From Hymenobacter cellulosilyticus (lineage in GTDB: Bacteria > Bacteroidota > Bacteroidia > Cytophagales > Hymenobacteraceae): DNA of 64,000 nucleotides. This document shows positions 47,013 to 56,260 of the stretch, piece after piece (position 1 is the first letter of the stretch; every line of letters starts with the position of its first letter). The stretch is from contig NZ_CP095046.1 in assembly GCF_022919215.1 (NCBI RefSeq), forward strand, positions 4,082,501 to 4,146,500. The letters are read 5' to 3'. Under the pieces are notes generated by a model. The model saw only the letters and a list, made by a program, of their open reading frames with translations, was not told where the DNA came from and did not search any database. The translations under genes were made by a program, and so were the position numbers.

Positions 47013-48548
47013 TTACAAGCTAAGGGCACGTCCTTCGTAGAAATCCAGCACTTTACGCCGGAAGATGAACTCGTATTTGGCCTGAATCATGCTCGACTCG
47101 GCCCCATATAGGTTGTTTTTGGCAATGTTGAAGTCGGTGCCGTTGAGCAGGCCGTTGTTGAAGCGGATTTCCGCGTTGCGGTAGGCCGCGCTCAAAGCTT
47201 CCGTTTGGCGCTTGGCGGAGCCATAGCGACGCTGGGCGGCAATGGCGTCGGCGTAGGCCTGCTGAATGCTTTGGCGCAGCTCTAGGCGGGTTTGCTCGGC
47301 GCGCAACTCACTCTGCTTCACCCCAATAACGGAGCGCTGCACGTTGGTGCGGGCCTGCCAGCCGTTGAGAATCGGAATGGAAAGGTTGAACTGGACCTGC
47401 TTACCCAGGTTGTTTTTTACCTGGGAGCTGAAGCCTTCGGGCAGGGTTTCGAAGCGGGGCTGCAGAATACCGGCAAACACGCCCGGCACGGCCTGCGGAC
47501 CCGTGGGTGTAAGCTGGTAAATAAAGCCCGAGGGTACGATGGTCGAGTCGCCGGTGAGCTTGCGCCCGATGCGGGCTGAGGAGTAGCCCGAGAAAATGCT
47601 GGCCCCGAAGGAAAGGCGCGGGAAATAAGCGCCGCGGGCTATTTCCGTCCCGCGCAGCGAGCTTTCTACCCGCAGGTCGGCGGCCTTAATTTCCGGCATC
47701 ATGCCTACAGCCGTCTGGTAGGTGCCTTCCGGATTGGAGGCCAGCGGAGCCTCGTCGTCCGGGTCGGGCAGGCTGGGCACCTCAATCTCAAAGCCGGCGA
47801 CGGAGGGCAGATTCAACAGCTGGGCCAGCTGCAGCTTGTAAAAAGCCACCTGGTTTTGGGCCGTAATCACGTTGAGCTCATCGGAGGCCAGCTGGGCCTG
47901 GCTGTCGAGCAGGTTGCTTTCGGCCACGCTGCCCGCTTTCAACAGCTTTTGCGTGCGGGCTACCTGCTGCTGGCTGCTGTTGACGCGCGCTTCGTTGGCC
48001 CGCACCAGCTCCTGGGCCAGCACCAGCTGCAAAAACGACGAGGCCACGTTCAGGGCAATGTCATTGCGCGACTTCTCGATGTCACTTAGGCCGGCCTGGT
48101 AGTCGAGCTGGTTGCGCTTAATCGTATTGCGCACCTGAAAGCCCGAGAACAGGTTCAAACCCGCCGTGGCCGAGAAGTTGTTGGCCCGGGTGGTCTGGTT
48201 CTGAAACTGAAAGGTGAGCGGGTCCACGTTGGTACCGTAGTTCCAGCTCTGGGAGGCCGAGGCGTTGGCGGTGGGCAGCTGACTCAGGCGGCTCTGGCGC
48301 AGGGTGGCCTCACTGAGCTCGGCCGAGAGCTGCGACTGCCGCACCGACAGGTTGTTTTGCAGGGCTACGTCGATGGCCCGCTGCAGGGTGTAGGGTCCGC
48401 TGGGCGCGGCCGCGGGCACCGAGCCGGCCGGGGGCTGGGTCGGCGTGGTCGTTTGGGCGGCGGCTGGCAGAACAGCGGCACTGAGCAGCAGCGCTCCGAC
48501 GCCCGCCGTGGCTAACTGGTACAGAAACGGAGTACGAGGTGTTTTCAT
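47013..48548 (-). CDS. TolC family outer-membrane efflux protein
   Basis: A 511-residue outer-membrane channel protein. It has a signal peptide (FLYQLATAGVGALLLSAAVL) and two repeats of the OEP domain, with the typical YTLQRAIDVALQNNLSVRQS start and NDIALNVASSFLQLVLAQEL helix of the first repeat and LRAEQTRLELRQSIQQAYAD in the second. The ATG at 48548 is preferred as it directly begins the signal peptide. It would form the exit duct for the adaptor encoded downstream. Confidence 0.9.
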   Translation of the reverse strand: MKTPRTPFLYQLATAGVGALLLSAAVLPAAAQTTTPTQPPAGSVPAAAPSGPYTLQRAIDVALQNNLSVRQSQLSAELSEATLRQSRLSQLPTANASASQSWNYGTNVDPLTFQFQNQTTRANNFSATAGLNLFSGFQVRNTIKRNQLDYQAGLSDIEKSRNDIALNVASSFLQLVLAQELVRANEARVNSSQQQVARTQKLLKAGSVAESNLLDSQAQLASDELNVITAQNQVAFYKLQLAQLLNLPSVAGFEIEVPSLPDPDDEAPLASNPEGTYQTAVGMMPEIKAADLRVESSLRGTEIARGAYFPRLSFGASIFSGYSSARIGRKLTGDSTIVPSGFIYQLTPTGPQAVPGVFAGILQPRFETLPEGFSSQVKNNLGKQVQFNLSIPILNGWQARTNVQRSVIGVKQSELRAEQTRLELRQSIQQAYADAIAAQRRYGSAKRQTEALSAAYRNAEIRFNNGLLNGTDFNIAKNNLYGAESSMIQAKYEFIFRRKVLDFYEGRALSL

Positions 48549-48587
48549 AGGGCAGAGCGCTGGCGAAGACCGGCGTAGCAAAAGTAA

Positions 48588-49268
48588 TTATTCAATATTA
48601 GGAATATAAGTTACTCGGTGTACCCAGCTGAGCTGGCGCAGGTATTCGAGGGTTATTTCCTTGATACCCGAGTCCATTTCGATGAACTGCCGGGCCGCGT
48701 CGTTCTTGCCCTTCCGGCTCACGAACATGGTGGCAATGTTGCAGTCGTCGTGGGCAATGACCGAGGCAATGAAGGCAATAGAACCGGGCCGGTCGTCGGC
48801 ATCCACGATGAGCGTGTGCAGGGAAGCCGAGAAATCGGAGGGAAACCCGTCGACTTCCACGATGCGGATTACGCCCCCGCCCCGGCTCTGCCCAATAACC
48901 TCCACGCTGTGGCCCGTGCGCTCGTCTCGCAGCTGCAGCCGGATGGTGTTGGGGTGCATGGTGGAGGCGTTGCCCACGCTCTGAAAGGTATACTGCAGGC
49001 CCGCCTGCGCGGCGTGCTCGAAAGCCTCGCGGATGCGCTTGTCGTCGGTGGCCATGCCCAGCAGGCCGGCCACGATGGCGCGGTCGGAGCCGTGGCCCTC
49101 GTAGGTGCGGGCAAACGAATTGTAGAAGGTAATAATGGCATGCGTGGGCAAGGAGCCCAGGATGCGGATGGCCGCGCTGGCAATCCGGACCACGCCCGCC
49201 GTATGGGAGCTGCTCGGCCCGATCATCACGGGCCCGATCATATCAAAAATGCTGCTTTTTTCGGCCAT
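48588..49268 (-). CDS. sdaAB: L-serine ammonia-lyase, beta subunit
   Basis: A 226-residue beta subunit of the iron-sulfur L-serine dehydratase, which deaminates L-serine to pyruvate. Marks are SSIFDMIGPVMIGPSSSHTA at the N-terminus and a C-terminal ACT domain (DADDRPGSIAFIASVIAHDD). The ATG at 49268 gives the family start; the upstream extension is not conserved. The alpha subunit is not next to it here. It stands divergent from the TDO gene. Confidence 0.92.
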   Translation of the reverse strand: MAEKSSIFDMIGPVMIGPSSSHTAGVVRIASAAIRILGSLPTHAIITFYNSFARTYEGHGSDRAIVAGLLGMATDDKRIREAFEHAAQAGLQYTFQSVGNASTMHPNTIRLQLRDERTGHSVEVIGQSRGGGVIRIVEVDGFPSDFSASLHTLIVDADDRPGSIAFIASVIAHDDCNIATMFVSRKGKNDAARQFIEMDSGIKEITLEYLRQLSWVHRVTYIPNIE

Positions 49269-49483
49269 AAGTGGGCTAAAAGTAGGGGATTTGGCCGGGA
49301 TACCAACCAAAATCGTCGGGCGTACGTAGGGGGTTGGCCCGCGCGAAACGCTGATGCCCCAGTAGATGGCTGCCGCGGGCCAAGGGTTGCCTGCAACTGG
49401 CAGTTTCGGCGGCTTTTTTGTTCCTTGTGCCGCCGTTGCCACCCAGACGGCTTCTTTTCTCCCGCTTCCAACCACCCCAACCA

Positions 49484-50461
49484 ATGTCTTTGCCACAGGA
49501 CGAATTCTCGCCCGCCGTGCTCGAACAGCTGCGCCGCTTGCAGCAGAAGTACGCCGCCGACGGTCAGGATCTGGCAGGCTACCTCGAGGGCCTGTACTAC
49601 GCCGACTACGTCAACTACTGGGACTACATCGAGCTGGACACGCTGCTTTCGCTGCAGCGGCCCCTGACCCAGATTCCCGACGAGCGGATCTTTATCATGT
49701 ACCACCAGATTACGGAGCTCTATTTCAAGCTCTGCCTCTGCGAGTACGAGCAAATCGGGCAACTCACGGCCCCGACCGTGGGTGAGCTGGTGCTGCGCCT
49801 GGGCCGCATCAACCGCTACTTCGAGAACCTGATTGACTCGTTCGACGTGATGGTTGACGGCATGGATAAGAATCAGTTTCTGCAGTTTCGCATGGCCCTG
49901 ATGCCCGCCTCGGGCTTTCAGAGCGTGCAGTACCGCATGATTGAAATTGCCTCCACCTCGCTCGACAACCTGCTGAACAAAGAGAAGCGCCGCCTGCTGG
50001 GCGAAGCCGCCGCCCACGACGAGCTGATGGGCTGCATCTACTGGAAGGCCGGGGCCACTGTTGAGGAAACCGGTGCCAAAGCCCTGACCTTGATTCAGTT
50101 TGAGGAGAAATACACCAAGCAGCTCAGCCAGCACGCAGCCGAGTACCAGGACCGCAACGTGTGGACCATCGTGCAGCGCCTGCCCGAGGAAGACCGGCAG
50201 CACCCGCGCCTGCTGCGTCAGCTCAAGCTGCTCGACACCAACGTGAACATCAACTGGCCGCTGATGCACTTTAAGTCGGCGGTACGCTACCTGGAGCGCG
50301 ACCCCACGGCCCTGGCGGCTACGGGCGGCACCAACTGGAAGAAGTACCTGCCTCCCAAGTTTCAGAAGCGCATCTTCTACCCCCAGCTCTGGACCTCGCA
50401 GGAACTGGAAGACTGGGGCAAAAACTGGGTGGAAAGCATCCTGGAGGAAGCCAGCTCCTAG
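49484..50461 (+). CDS. kynA: Tryptophan 2,3-dioxygenase
   Basis: A 325-residue haem dioxygenase that opens tryptophan to N-formylkynurenine at the start of the kynurenine pathway. Conserved text includes ADYVNYWDYIELDTLLSLQR, the MYHQITELYFKLCLCEYEQI motif with substrate-pocket residues, SGFQSVQYRMIE, and NVWTIVQRLPEEDRQHPRLL. The ATG at 49484 follows the long 5' region; upstream in-frame sequence is not conserved-looking. Intact. The other kynurenine genes are not in the window. Confidence 0.9.
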   Translation: MSLPQDEFSPAVLEQLRRLQQKYAADGQDLAGYLEGLYYADYVNYWDYIELDTLLSLQRPLTQIPDERIFIMYHQITELYFKLCLCEYEQIGQLTAPTVGELVLRLGRINRYFENLIDSFDVMVDGMDKNQFLQFRMALMPASGFQSVQYRMIEIASTSLDNLLNKEKRRLLGEAAAHDELMGCIYWKAGATVEETGAKALTLIQFEEKYTKQLSQHAAEYQDRNVWTIVQRLPEEDRQHPRLLRQLKLLDTNVNINWPLMHFKSAVRYLERDPTALAATGGTNWKKYLPPKFQKRIFYPQLWTSQELEDWGKNWVESILEEASS

Positions 50462-50480
50462 TTTTATTCGCAACCAACAA

Positions 50481-50520
50481 AGCCCGGTACTGCAGCCTAA
50501 CGTGACTGCGGTACCGGGCT
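50481..50520 (+). terminator. Terminator after the TDO gene
   Basis: Stem AGCCCGGTAC / GTACCGGGCT (10 perfect pairs, extended by TGCAG / CTGCG) and T run, 20 bases after the stop. Confidence 0.9.
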
Positions 50521-50544
50521 TTTTCGGGTTGCCTGCTGGGTATG

Positions 50545-51405
50545 CTACAGGTTGTAGAGCATTTTCACGCCCTCGGTCAGCCCCGTAGGCTTGCGGCCCA
50601 GAATTGCTTCCAGCTCGGGGCTTACGTCGGCTTCTTGCCCGTTTTTGATGTCGGTCAGAAAGCCGAGGGTGCGCTGAACAGCCAGTTCCGGCACCCCGCG
50701 CTCCTGCATCTGGGCTGCAAACACAGCAGATTCCGCCGGTGCGTAGGTTACGTCCATTCCCGAGGCCGCCGTTAGAGCCGCAGCCACGTCGGTAAAGGAA
50801 TACGACTCAGCGCCGGTGAAATGGTAGATTCGGTTGTCGCACGGGCCGGTTAGGAGCACGTTGGCAATAGCCTCCCCCATTTCGCTGCGCAGGGCATACG
50901 CCACCCGGCCCGCCCCAGCCGGCAGCTGTATGCCGGTTTCCAGCACCCGGGGGCCCGTAAACAGCGGCAGCACGTCCATGTAGAGAATATTGCGGAAAAG
51001 CACGTAGGGCAGTCCGCTGGCCTGAATGTAGGCTTCAGTCTGGAAATGCCGCTCCATCAACTGGTTGACCAGCGTGTGGGGGTCGCGCAGGGCCCGGCTG
51101 GTGTAGGCCAGGCACCGCACGCCAGCCTTTTTGGCGGCATCCACCACGTTGTAGTGCTGCTGCAGGGCCTCGTCCTCGCCCCCACCCGAGATGAGCAGTA
51201 CTTTTTCCACGCCCTGCATGGCCCGCTCCAACGAAGCCAGGTCGTCGTAATTACCCTGGTGAATGGTGACGCCCTGCGCTTTCAGGTCGGCGGCTTTGTG
51301 CTCGTCGCGCACCAGGGCGGCCAAGCGGCTGGGGGCCGTTCTTTGCAAGAGCGTGTGCAGTACGGCGGTGCCAAGGTGGCCCGTTGCTCCGGTTACTAGT
51401 ATCAT
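50545..51405 (-). CDS. NmrA-like NAD(P)-binding oxidoreductase
   Basis: A 286-residue atypical SDR (NmrA/QOR2 type) with the start MILVTGATGHLGTAVLHTLL (Gly-rich loop TGATGHLG) and VEKVLLISGGGEDEAL, and a C-terminal substrate part (YAPAESAVFAAQMQERGVPE). QOR2-type enzymes reduce quinones or act as redox sensors. The ATG at 51405 directly starts the Rossmann fold. The AraC regulator 170 bases upstream is on the same strand and may control it. Confidence 0.85.
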   Translation of the reverse strand: MILVTGATGHLGTAVLHTLLQRTAPSRLAALVRDEHKAADLKAQGVTIHQGNYDDLASLERAMQGVEKVLLISGGGEDEALQQHYNVVDAAKKAGVRCLAYTSRALRDPHTLVNQLMERHFQTEAYIQASGLPYVLFRNILYMDVLPLFTGPRVLETGIQLPAGAGRVAYALRSEMGEAIANVLLTGPCDNRIYHFTGAESYSFTDVAAALTAASGMDVTYAPAESAVFAAQMQERGVPELAVQRTLGFLTDIKNGQEADVSPELEAILGRKPTGLTEGVKMLYNL

Positions 51406-51573
51406 GGGAATCGTCTGGTTAGTGAACAGCAGGGGTTGCCGGGGCTGCCCAGGACCGTGCTTAAGGTCCCTCTGGCAGCTTACCGAAAGTTGCTGCGACA
51501 AAATTCCCCGCTAGCGGAGCCGGATCAAATGGCCGGATGGCGGCAAGCTGTGGCGAAATGGCGGCAGTTGCGC

Positions 51574-52443
51574 TTAGCCGGCCTGCCGATAGGCCGAGGG
51601 CGAAAGTCCGCTGGTTTTCTTGAAAAACCGGCTAAAGGCAAACTGGTCGGTAAAGTGCAGGCACTCGGCCACCTGATACACCGTCCGGGCCTGATCCTCT
51701 AGTAAAGCTTTGGCTTCCAGAACCACGGCAGCGGCTATCCATTCGCCGGCCGTTTTGCCCGTTGCTTCCTTTACCAGCTCACTCAAGTGCTTGGGCGTAA
51801 CGCACAGCGTATCGGCGTAAAACCGGACGCTCCGCTCCCGGGAGCTGTGCATCTGGACGAGCTCCTTAAAGGCCACGACCAGCGCCTGGCCCCTGCTTTT
51901 CGCTGCCGGCGGTCCGCCGGCCAATGACCGGTCGTGAATGGCGCCCACCTCGTAGAGCAAGCCGTTCAGGATGTTTTTCAGGATGTTGCTGCGGTGGGCG
52001 TGCGGGGTGTTGTACTTCTGCTGCAGAAAGCGAAACGACAGGGCCACGTTGTCTGCCTCCGGGGCCGTAAGCTGAAATACATAGGTTGTGGGCTGGACCA
52101 AAAAGCTGAGCCGGCCCGTGCTGCCATTGTTGGTGGTAATGAAGTCCTTGGTAAAAAAGATGGACAGCGTTTCGTAGTCCTCGGATACCGACACCCACTC
52201 CTTAATAACGTCTGGGGTGGCCAGTACCAGGCAGCCCGCCGTTACGGCGTACGGGGCCAGATTCACCTTAAGCTCGGCCCGCCCCCGCAGGCACAAGCTG
52301 ATTTTATAATAGTCGCCCCGGTACGGCTGCTGCAGCGGAATCCGGGGCTTGGCCGTGGCATAGTCGGGGAAAAACACCTCGGCATTGGCCTGGCCAGGTC
52401 CGGCAAACGCGGGCAGCTCGTAGGTGGGAATACGTTCGGTCAT
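51574..52443 (-). CDS. AraC family transcriptional regulator
   Basis: A 289-residue regulator. The N-terminal part is a cupin-like sensor (YKISLCLRGRAELKVNLAPY), and the C-terminal ~100 residues hold two HTH units: SVRFYADTLCVTPKHLSELV and TVYQVAECLHFTDQFAFSRF, ending FFKKTSGLSPSAYRQAG. This matches AraC/XylS regulators of Bacteroidetes. The start at 52443 is chosen over one 27 bases upstream. It lies upstream of the NmrA-like gene in the same direction and is a likely regulator of it. Confidence 0.9.
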   Translation of the reverse strand: MTERIPTYELPAFAGPGQANAEVFFPDYATAKPRIPLQQPYRGDYYKISLCLRGRAELKVNLAPYAVTAGCLVLATPDVIKEWVSVSEDYETLSIFFTKDFITTNNGSTGRLSFLVQPTTYVFQLTAPEADNVALSFRFLQQKYNTPHAHRSNILKNILNGLLYEVGAIHDRSLAGGPPAAKSRGQALVVAFKELVQMHSSRERSVRFYADTLCVTPKHLSELVKEATGKTAGEWIAAAVVLEAKALLEDQARTVYQVAECLHFTDQFAFSRFFKKTSGLSPSAYRQAG

Positions 52444-52673
52444 TGGGGCAATATGCAGCTTACAACTCATTTCCTGAGCGGCACCCAGTTGCTAGCAACC
52501 GGCGGGGCGGAGTTTGGTTGGGTTTGGGGCGTGGGCTTCAGCCGCCAGGCTGCGAAAAGCACTTCAGCCGCGGCGCACCTTGGCCTCCACCGAAGGTCGG
52601 ACTCTTATGCGATAGTGTGCGGCTTTTTCCGCAACTTTCCGCTGTGCCGCTCCATTAATCCTGGCCTTACTTT

Positions 52674-53698
52674 ATGCTGAAATTTCTTGTTAAGGGTTGC
52701 TTATTTATCCTAGCTGGGGGCCTGCTCAGCTATAGCCCGGCAGCAGCGCAAACTGCCGGCACTACCCCCCGCTATGCGCAAAGCGACGCCCTGCGCGCGC
52801 CCAACGGCATTAATGAGCGGCCACGCTACGGGGGCATGACTAAGACGGCCGCCCAGCGGGAAGCGGATGCGCGTTTTGTGGCCGAAGCCCGGCAGCAGTA
52901 CGGCAGTGCCCAGGCTGCCATGCAGGCCCACGTCAATTTCGGCTGGCACTACCTGGCTACGGGCCACGCTCCTACGGCCATCAAGCGCTTCAACCAGGCT
53001 TGGCTGCTCGACTCCACAGCGGCCGACGTTTACTTCGGCTTCAGCGCCTATTTGCGTCAAACCAATCAGTTAGTCGAGGCTGCGCAGTTTGAACAGCTGG
53101 CCGGCCGGCACGACTCGGGCAATGCGGCCCGGCTGCGGTACTACGCCAGCTTGGGCTACGGCCAGTCGTTGCGCCGCGACTACGTCGGAGCCATTGCCGC
53201 CAACGAGCAGATTCTGGCTCTGGACCCCACCAATGCCTCCGCCCTCGGTCGTATTGGCTATTTCGCCATGCAGCAGCAGGATACGGCCCGCGCCGGGCAG
53301 TACCTGAGCCGGGCCGTGGCCCTGAACCCGCAGGACTCGGTAGCTTACCTGAACCGGGGCTGGGTGCGCTACGGGCAGAAGCGTTACCCGGCGGCCGTAG
53401 CCGACTTTACCCGGGCCCTTAGCATCAATCCGCGCTACGTGAGTGCCTACGCCAACCGGGCCCTGGCTTACTCTGAGGCCGGCAACTACCCGGCCGCCAT
53501 TGCCGATTGGCAAACCTGCCTGAGCCTGGTATCCTCCCGCGACAGAACCCAGTTCTACTTTCTTATCGGGCAGGCCAAGACGAAAATCAATGACCCCGCG
53601 GGGCCTGTGAAGCTTGGCGCCAAGCCCTGAAATGGGCCTACACACCCGACGCAGAAAGAGAAATCCGCCGGGCTATGAAGAGCAGCTGTGACAAATAA
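52674..53698 (+). CDS. Exported TPR protein, frameshifted at the end
   Basis: About 341 residues after one missing G in the run at 53600-53603. Signal peptide MLKFLVKGCLFILAGGLLSY, then tetratricopeptide repeats (HYLATGHAPTAIKRFNQAWL; QQDTARAGQYLSRAVALNPQ; AVADFTRALSINPRYVSAYA). The corrected end is ACEAWRQALKWAYTPDAERE and CDK, which parallels the paralogue's ACESLRQALRWGDAAVGEKE and HCR. Paralogue of the gene at 53996-54952. Probably a periplasmic scaffold; partner unknown. Confidence 0.8.
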
Positions 53699-53995
53699 CC
53701 GGTTCTAGAATCGGGCGGCCGGCAGCCTTGGGACCGAGCTATCCGCCACTTCATACGGGTTGAGTTCAAACAACAGTCGACTTGCTGCTGGGCTGGTTAC
53801 TTTCCCTAAAACACCCTTGGGCGCGGGCAAGCGGCGGCCTTTAGTTGGGCACCCGCGGCATGGAGCGCGGGCGACTCCGCTCCTTGCCACGCCGGCAGAG
53901 TAGCTGGCCGTACTGCCTAAAAGCAAGTACCAAGCATCCTGCCGGGCTTGGCAACGTAGTAGGCGGGGTACTACCCTCCTATTGACGCGCGTGTT

Positions 53996-54952
53996 ATGCC
54001 AAAAATACTACTGCTGATTCTATTCGCCTGCCTGGCTGCCGCCCCGGATGGTTGGGCTCAGGCTGATGGCGCCGAGCGGCCCCGCTACGCCGGACGCGCC
54101 CAAACCGCGGCCCAGCGCCAGGCCGACCAGGAATTTATAGCCCAGGCCCTGCAGCAGTACAAAACCCGGGCTGCCGCTTCTGAAACCTACGTCGACGAGG
54201 GCTGGACTGCCTTTTACCAGGAGAAGTATCCCCAGGCGCTGCAGCAGTACAACCGGGCCTGGCTGCTCGACTCGACCAGTGCCAACGTGTACTATGGGCT
54301 GAGCGCCTACCTCACCAAGCGGGGCACTCCGGCCGAGGCGGCGCGGTACTTTGAGCTGGCCCAGCGCCGCGACCCGCAACGCCGCGGGGCCCTAACCTAC
54401 TACGTGCGCCTGGCTGATTTGCAGGAAAAGCTGGGCGACCACGCCGGCGTGCTGGCCTCCTACCAGCAGGTGCTGCGCCTCGACCCCAAGAATGCTAATG
54501 CCTACCGCGTGCTGGGCACCACGTATGCCACGCTGCAAGACAGCGCCCGGGCCCGACAGCACCTGCAGAAAGCCCTGGCCCTGAACCCGGCCGACTCGGT
54601 GACTTACCTGGGCCTGGGCCAACTGGCCTACGGCCGGCAGGAATACGCCCGGGCCGTGGCCGCCTACAGCCAAGCTATCCGCCTCAACAGCCATTACCTC
54701 GATGCCTACGCCGCCCGGGGCCTGGCTTACGAGCAGCAGGGCCAGCTTACCCAGGCCGTAGCCGATTACAACAAATGCCTGGAAATGGCCGAATTCGTGG
54801 ATAAAGGACAGTTCTACCGCATGCTGGCCATTGCCCAGATCAAGCTCGAAGACCCCAGCGCCTGCGAATCGCTGCGGCAGGCCCTGCGCTGGGGCGACGC
54901 GGCCGTGGGCGAAAAAGAGCTCAAGCGTATCCTTAAGGAGCACTGCCGCTAA
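53996..54952 (+). CDS. Exported TPR protein (tandem paralogue)
   Basis: A 318-residue protein with a short signal peptide (MPKILLLILFACLAAAPDGW) and at least four TPR units (AFYQEKYPQALQQYNRAWLL; LASYQQVLRLDPKNANAYRV; RQHLQKALALNPADSVTYLG; AVAAYSQAIRLNSHYLDAYA). It shares overall plan and the final Cys-containing segment with the gene about 300 bases upstream, including RYAGRAQTAAQRQADQEFIA versus RYGGMTKTAAQREADARFVA, so it is a tandem duplicate. The 297 bases between them hold no visible gene. Confidence 0.85.
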   Translation: MPKILLLILFACLAAAPDGWAQADGAERPRYAGRAQTAAQRQADQEFIAQALQQYKTRAAASETYVDEGWTAFYQEKYPQALQQYNRAWLLDSTSANVYYGLSAYLTKRGTPAEAARYFELAQRRDPQRRGALTYYVRLADLQEKLGDHAGVLASYQQVLRLDPKNANAYRVLGTTYATLQDSARARQHLQKALALNPADSVTYLGLGQLAYGRQEYARAVAAYSQAIRLNSHYLDAYAARGLAYEQQGQLTQAVADYNKCLEMAEFVDKGQFYRMLAIAQIKLEDPSACESLRQALRWGDAAVGEKELKRILKEHCR

Positions 54953-55039
54953 GCCCGGCCGTAGAAACCCGGGCGGCAACCCCAACCCGGCCGGGGCGCG
55001 TATGCCCACCAGCAAGGCCTTTCACCTCTGCCCCGAACT

Positions 55040-55312
55040 ATGGACGCCACCGACCGCAAAATCATCGACACTTCCCTGGCCCAGCTCCAGACCCTGCACC
55101 AGAATATCGGGCAGCTTTGGCCCGCCGATACGCTGGCCGCCTTTTACTACGAGGTGCTCACCGGCAGCATAGCCCGCAACGGGCCGGAAGTAGCTCAGGC
55201 TATCAGCGCCATTCTGAGCGAGAAATTCGACAACGCTACGAAGGCCCACGCCAGTCTGGGGCAAATTGGCATGAACGGCACGGTCGGCTCAGGTACTACT
55301 TCCCCAACCTAA
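55040..55312 (+). CDS. Small hypothetical protein
   Basis: A 90-residue protein starting MDATDRKIIDTSLAQLQTLH. It has two amphipathic helices (residues about 8-45 and 50-75) and a Gly/Thr-rich end. It may be a DNA- or protein-binding adapter; no family recognised. The last 12 residues (GTVGSGTTSPT) look atypical, which could point to an indel near the end. Confidence 0.4.
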   Translation: MDATDRKIIDTSLAQLQTLHQNIGQLWPADTLAAFYYEVLTGSIARNGPEVAQAISAILSEKFDNATKAHASLGQIGMNGTVGSGTTSPT

Positions 55313-55410
55313 TTCGGGTAGGTGCTACAGGGTAGCGCGTCGTAGTTATTCGGGCCTGCCGCCTTAGGCAATAGGTTATTTCGACCGAGGGGTGTTTCTT
55401 CGGGTTAATT

Positions 55411-56259
55411 ATGCCCTTCGCCCGTATAACTATACCCCGCTTATTGAGCTGTATCCTCCTAGTGCTTTCGGGGTTTTCTAGCATGGCCCAGAAGGCATCC
55501 GGGCCTCAGGTTATAGTGGAGGAAGCACTGTACAAGGATGGCCGGACCGTGCTGACGGCCATAAACCGGGGATTTGCGCCCTGTACTATTTTTCTGGAAG
55601 CCGAGTTGCTACACATGACTAGCGATATAGTCCTGCCCGCTAAAATAGTGGTATTTCCTTCCCAGAAGCCCCGGGTCATTGCTCACTTTACCCCGCAGGA
55701 GCAGTATCTGACCCGCACGTACAAGTATTGGTATGATGCGCAGCTCGGCATCTGCAACGGGAAGAAGCCGGACACAACCTTCGTTTATCGGTTGCCTTTT
55801 CAAACCGGAACTACCAGCATCGTTCTGCAAGCCGCAGCCGCAGATTCCACCCAGGGTAAGCCCTGGAGCCGTGGGGTTATTTTTGGGCTGCCCGAGAATA
55901 CCCCTGTATGTGCGGCCCGGGCCGGAATTGTAACCGACATCCGCCAGGGCTCTAACAAATCCGGGGGCCGGGGCCGCCTGCCCGATACCAATATGATAGT
56001 TGTGTTTCACGACGACGGGACCTACGCCGTCTACACGCACTTTCGGCAGAATGGAGCGGCGGTATACGAGGGGCAGCGCGTCAATCAGGGCGACGTACTC
56101 GGCTTCTCTGGCAAAACCGGCTGGGTGCGACAACCCTGCTTAGGGTTCAATGTACAATACAGTGCCCAGCCACATCCGCGGTTGGTCCCCACCTTGTTTC
56201 AGACTGACAACACGCAAGTTCACTACCTGAAAACGGGCCAGACGGTCACCACCCCCTAA
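55411..56259 (+). CDS. Exported M23/LytM-like protein without zinc ligands
   Basis: A 282-residue exported protein with a signal peptide (LLSCILLVLSGFSSMAQK). The C-terminal half follows the LytM/peptidase M23 plan (VCAARAGIVTDIRQ; MIVVFHDDGTYAVYTHFRQN; VNQGDVLGFSGKTGW), but the zinc-binding HxxxD and final HxH are absent (PVCA and CLGFNV occupy the places). It is therefore likely a catalytically dead member that binds or activates a real peptidase, comparable in principle to EnvC-like factors. Upstream beta domain is unrecognised. Confidence 0.7.
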   Translation: MPFARITIPRLLSCILLVLSGFSSMAQKASGPQVIVEEALYKDGRTVLTAINRGFAPCTIFLEAELLHMTSDIVLPAKIVVFPSQKPRVIAHFTPQEQYLTRTYKYWYDAQLGICNGKKPDTTFVYRLPFQTGTTSIVLQAAAADSTQGKPWSRGVIFGLPENTPVCAARAGIVTDIRQGSNKSGGRGRLPDTNMIVVFHDDGTYAVYTHFRQNGAAVYEGQRVNQGDVLGFSGKTGWVRQPCLGFNVQYSAQPHPRLVPTLFQTDNTQVHYLKTGQTVTTP

Positions 56260-56260
56260 C

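Noticed and set aside
48618..49667. A 349-codon plus-strand frame opposite sdaAB
   Set aside because: The frame runs antisense to a conserved gene and then into the start of the TDO gene in the wrong phase.
49238..50473. A 411-codon minus-strand frame opposite the TDO gene
   Set aside because: Antisense shadow of a conserved gene.
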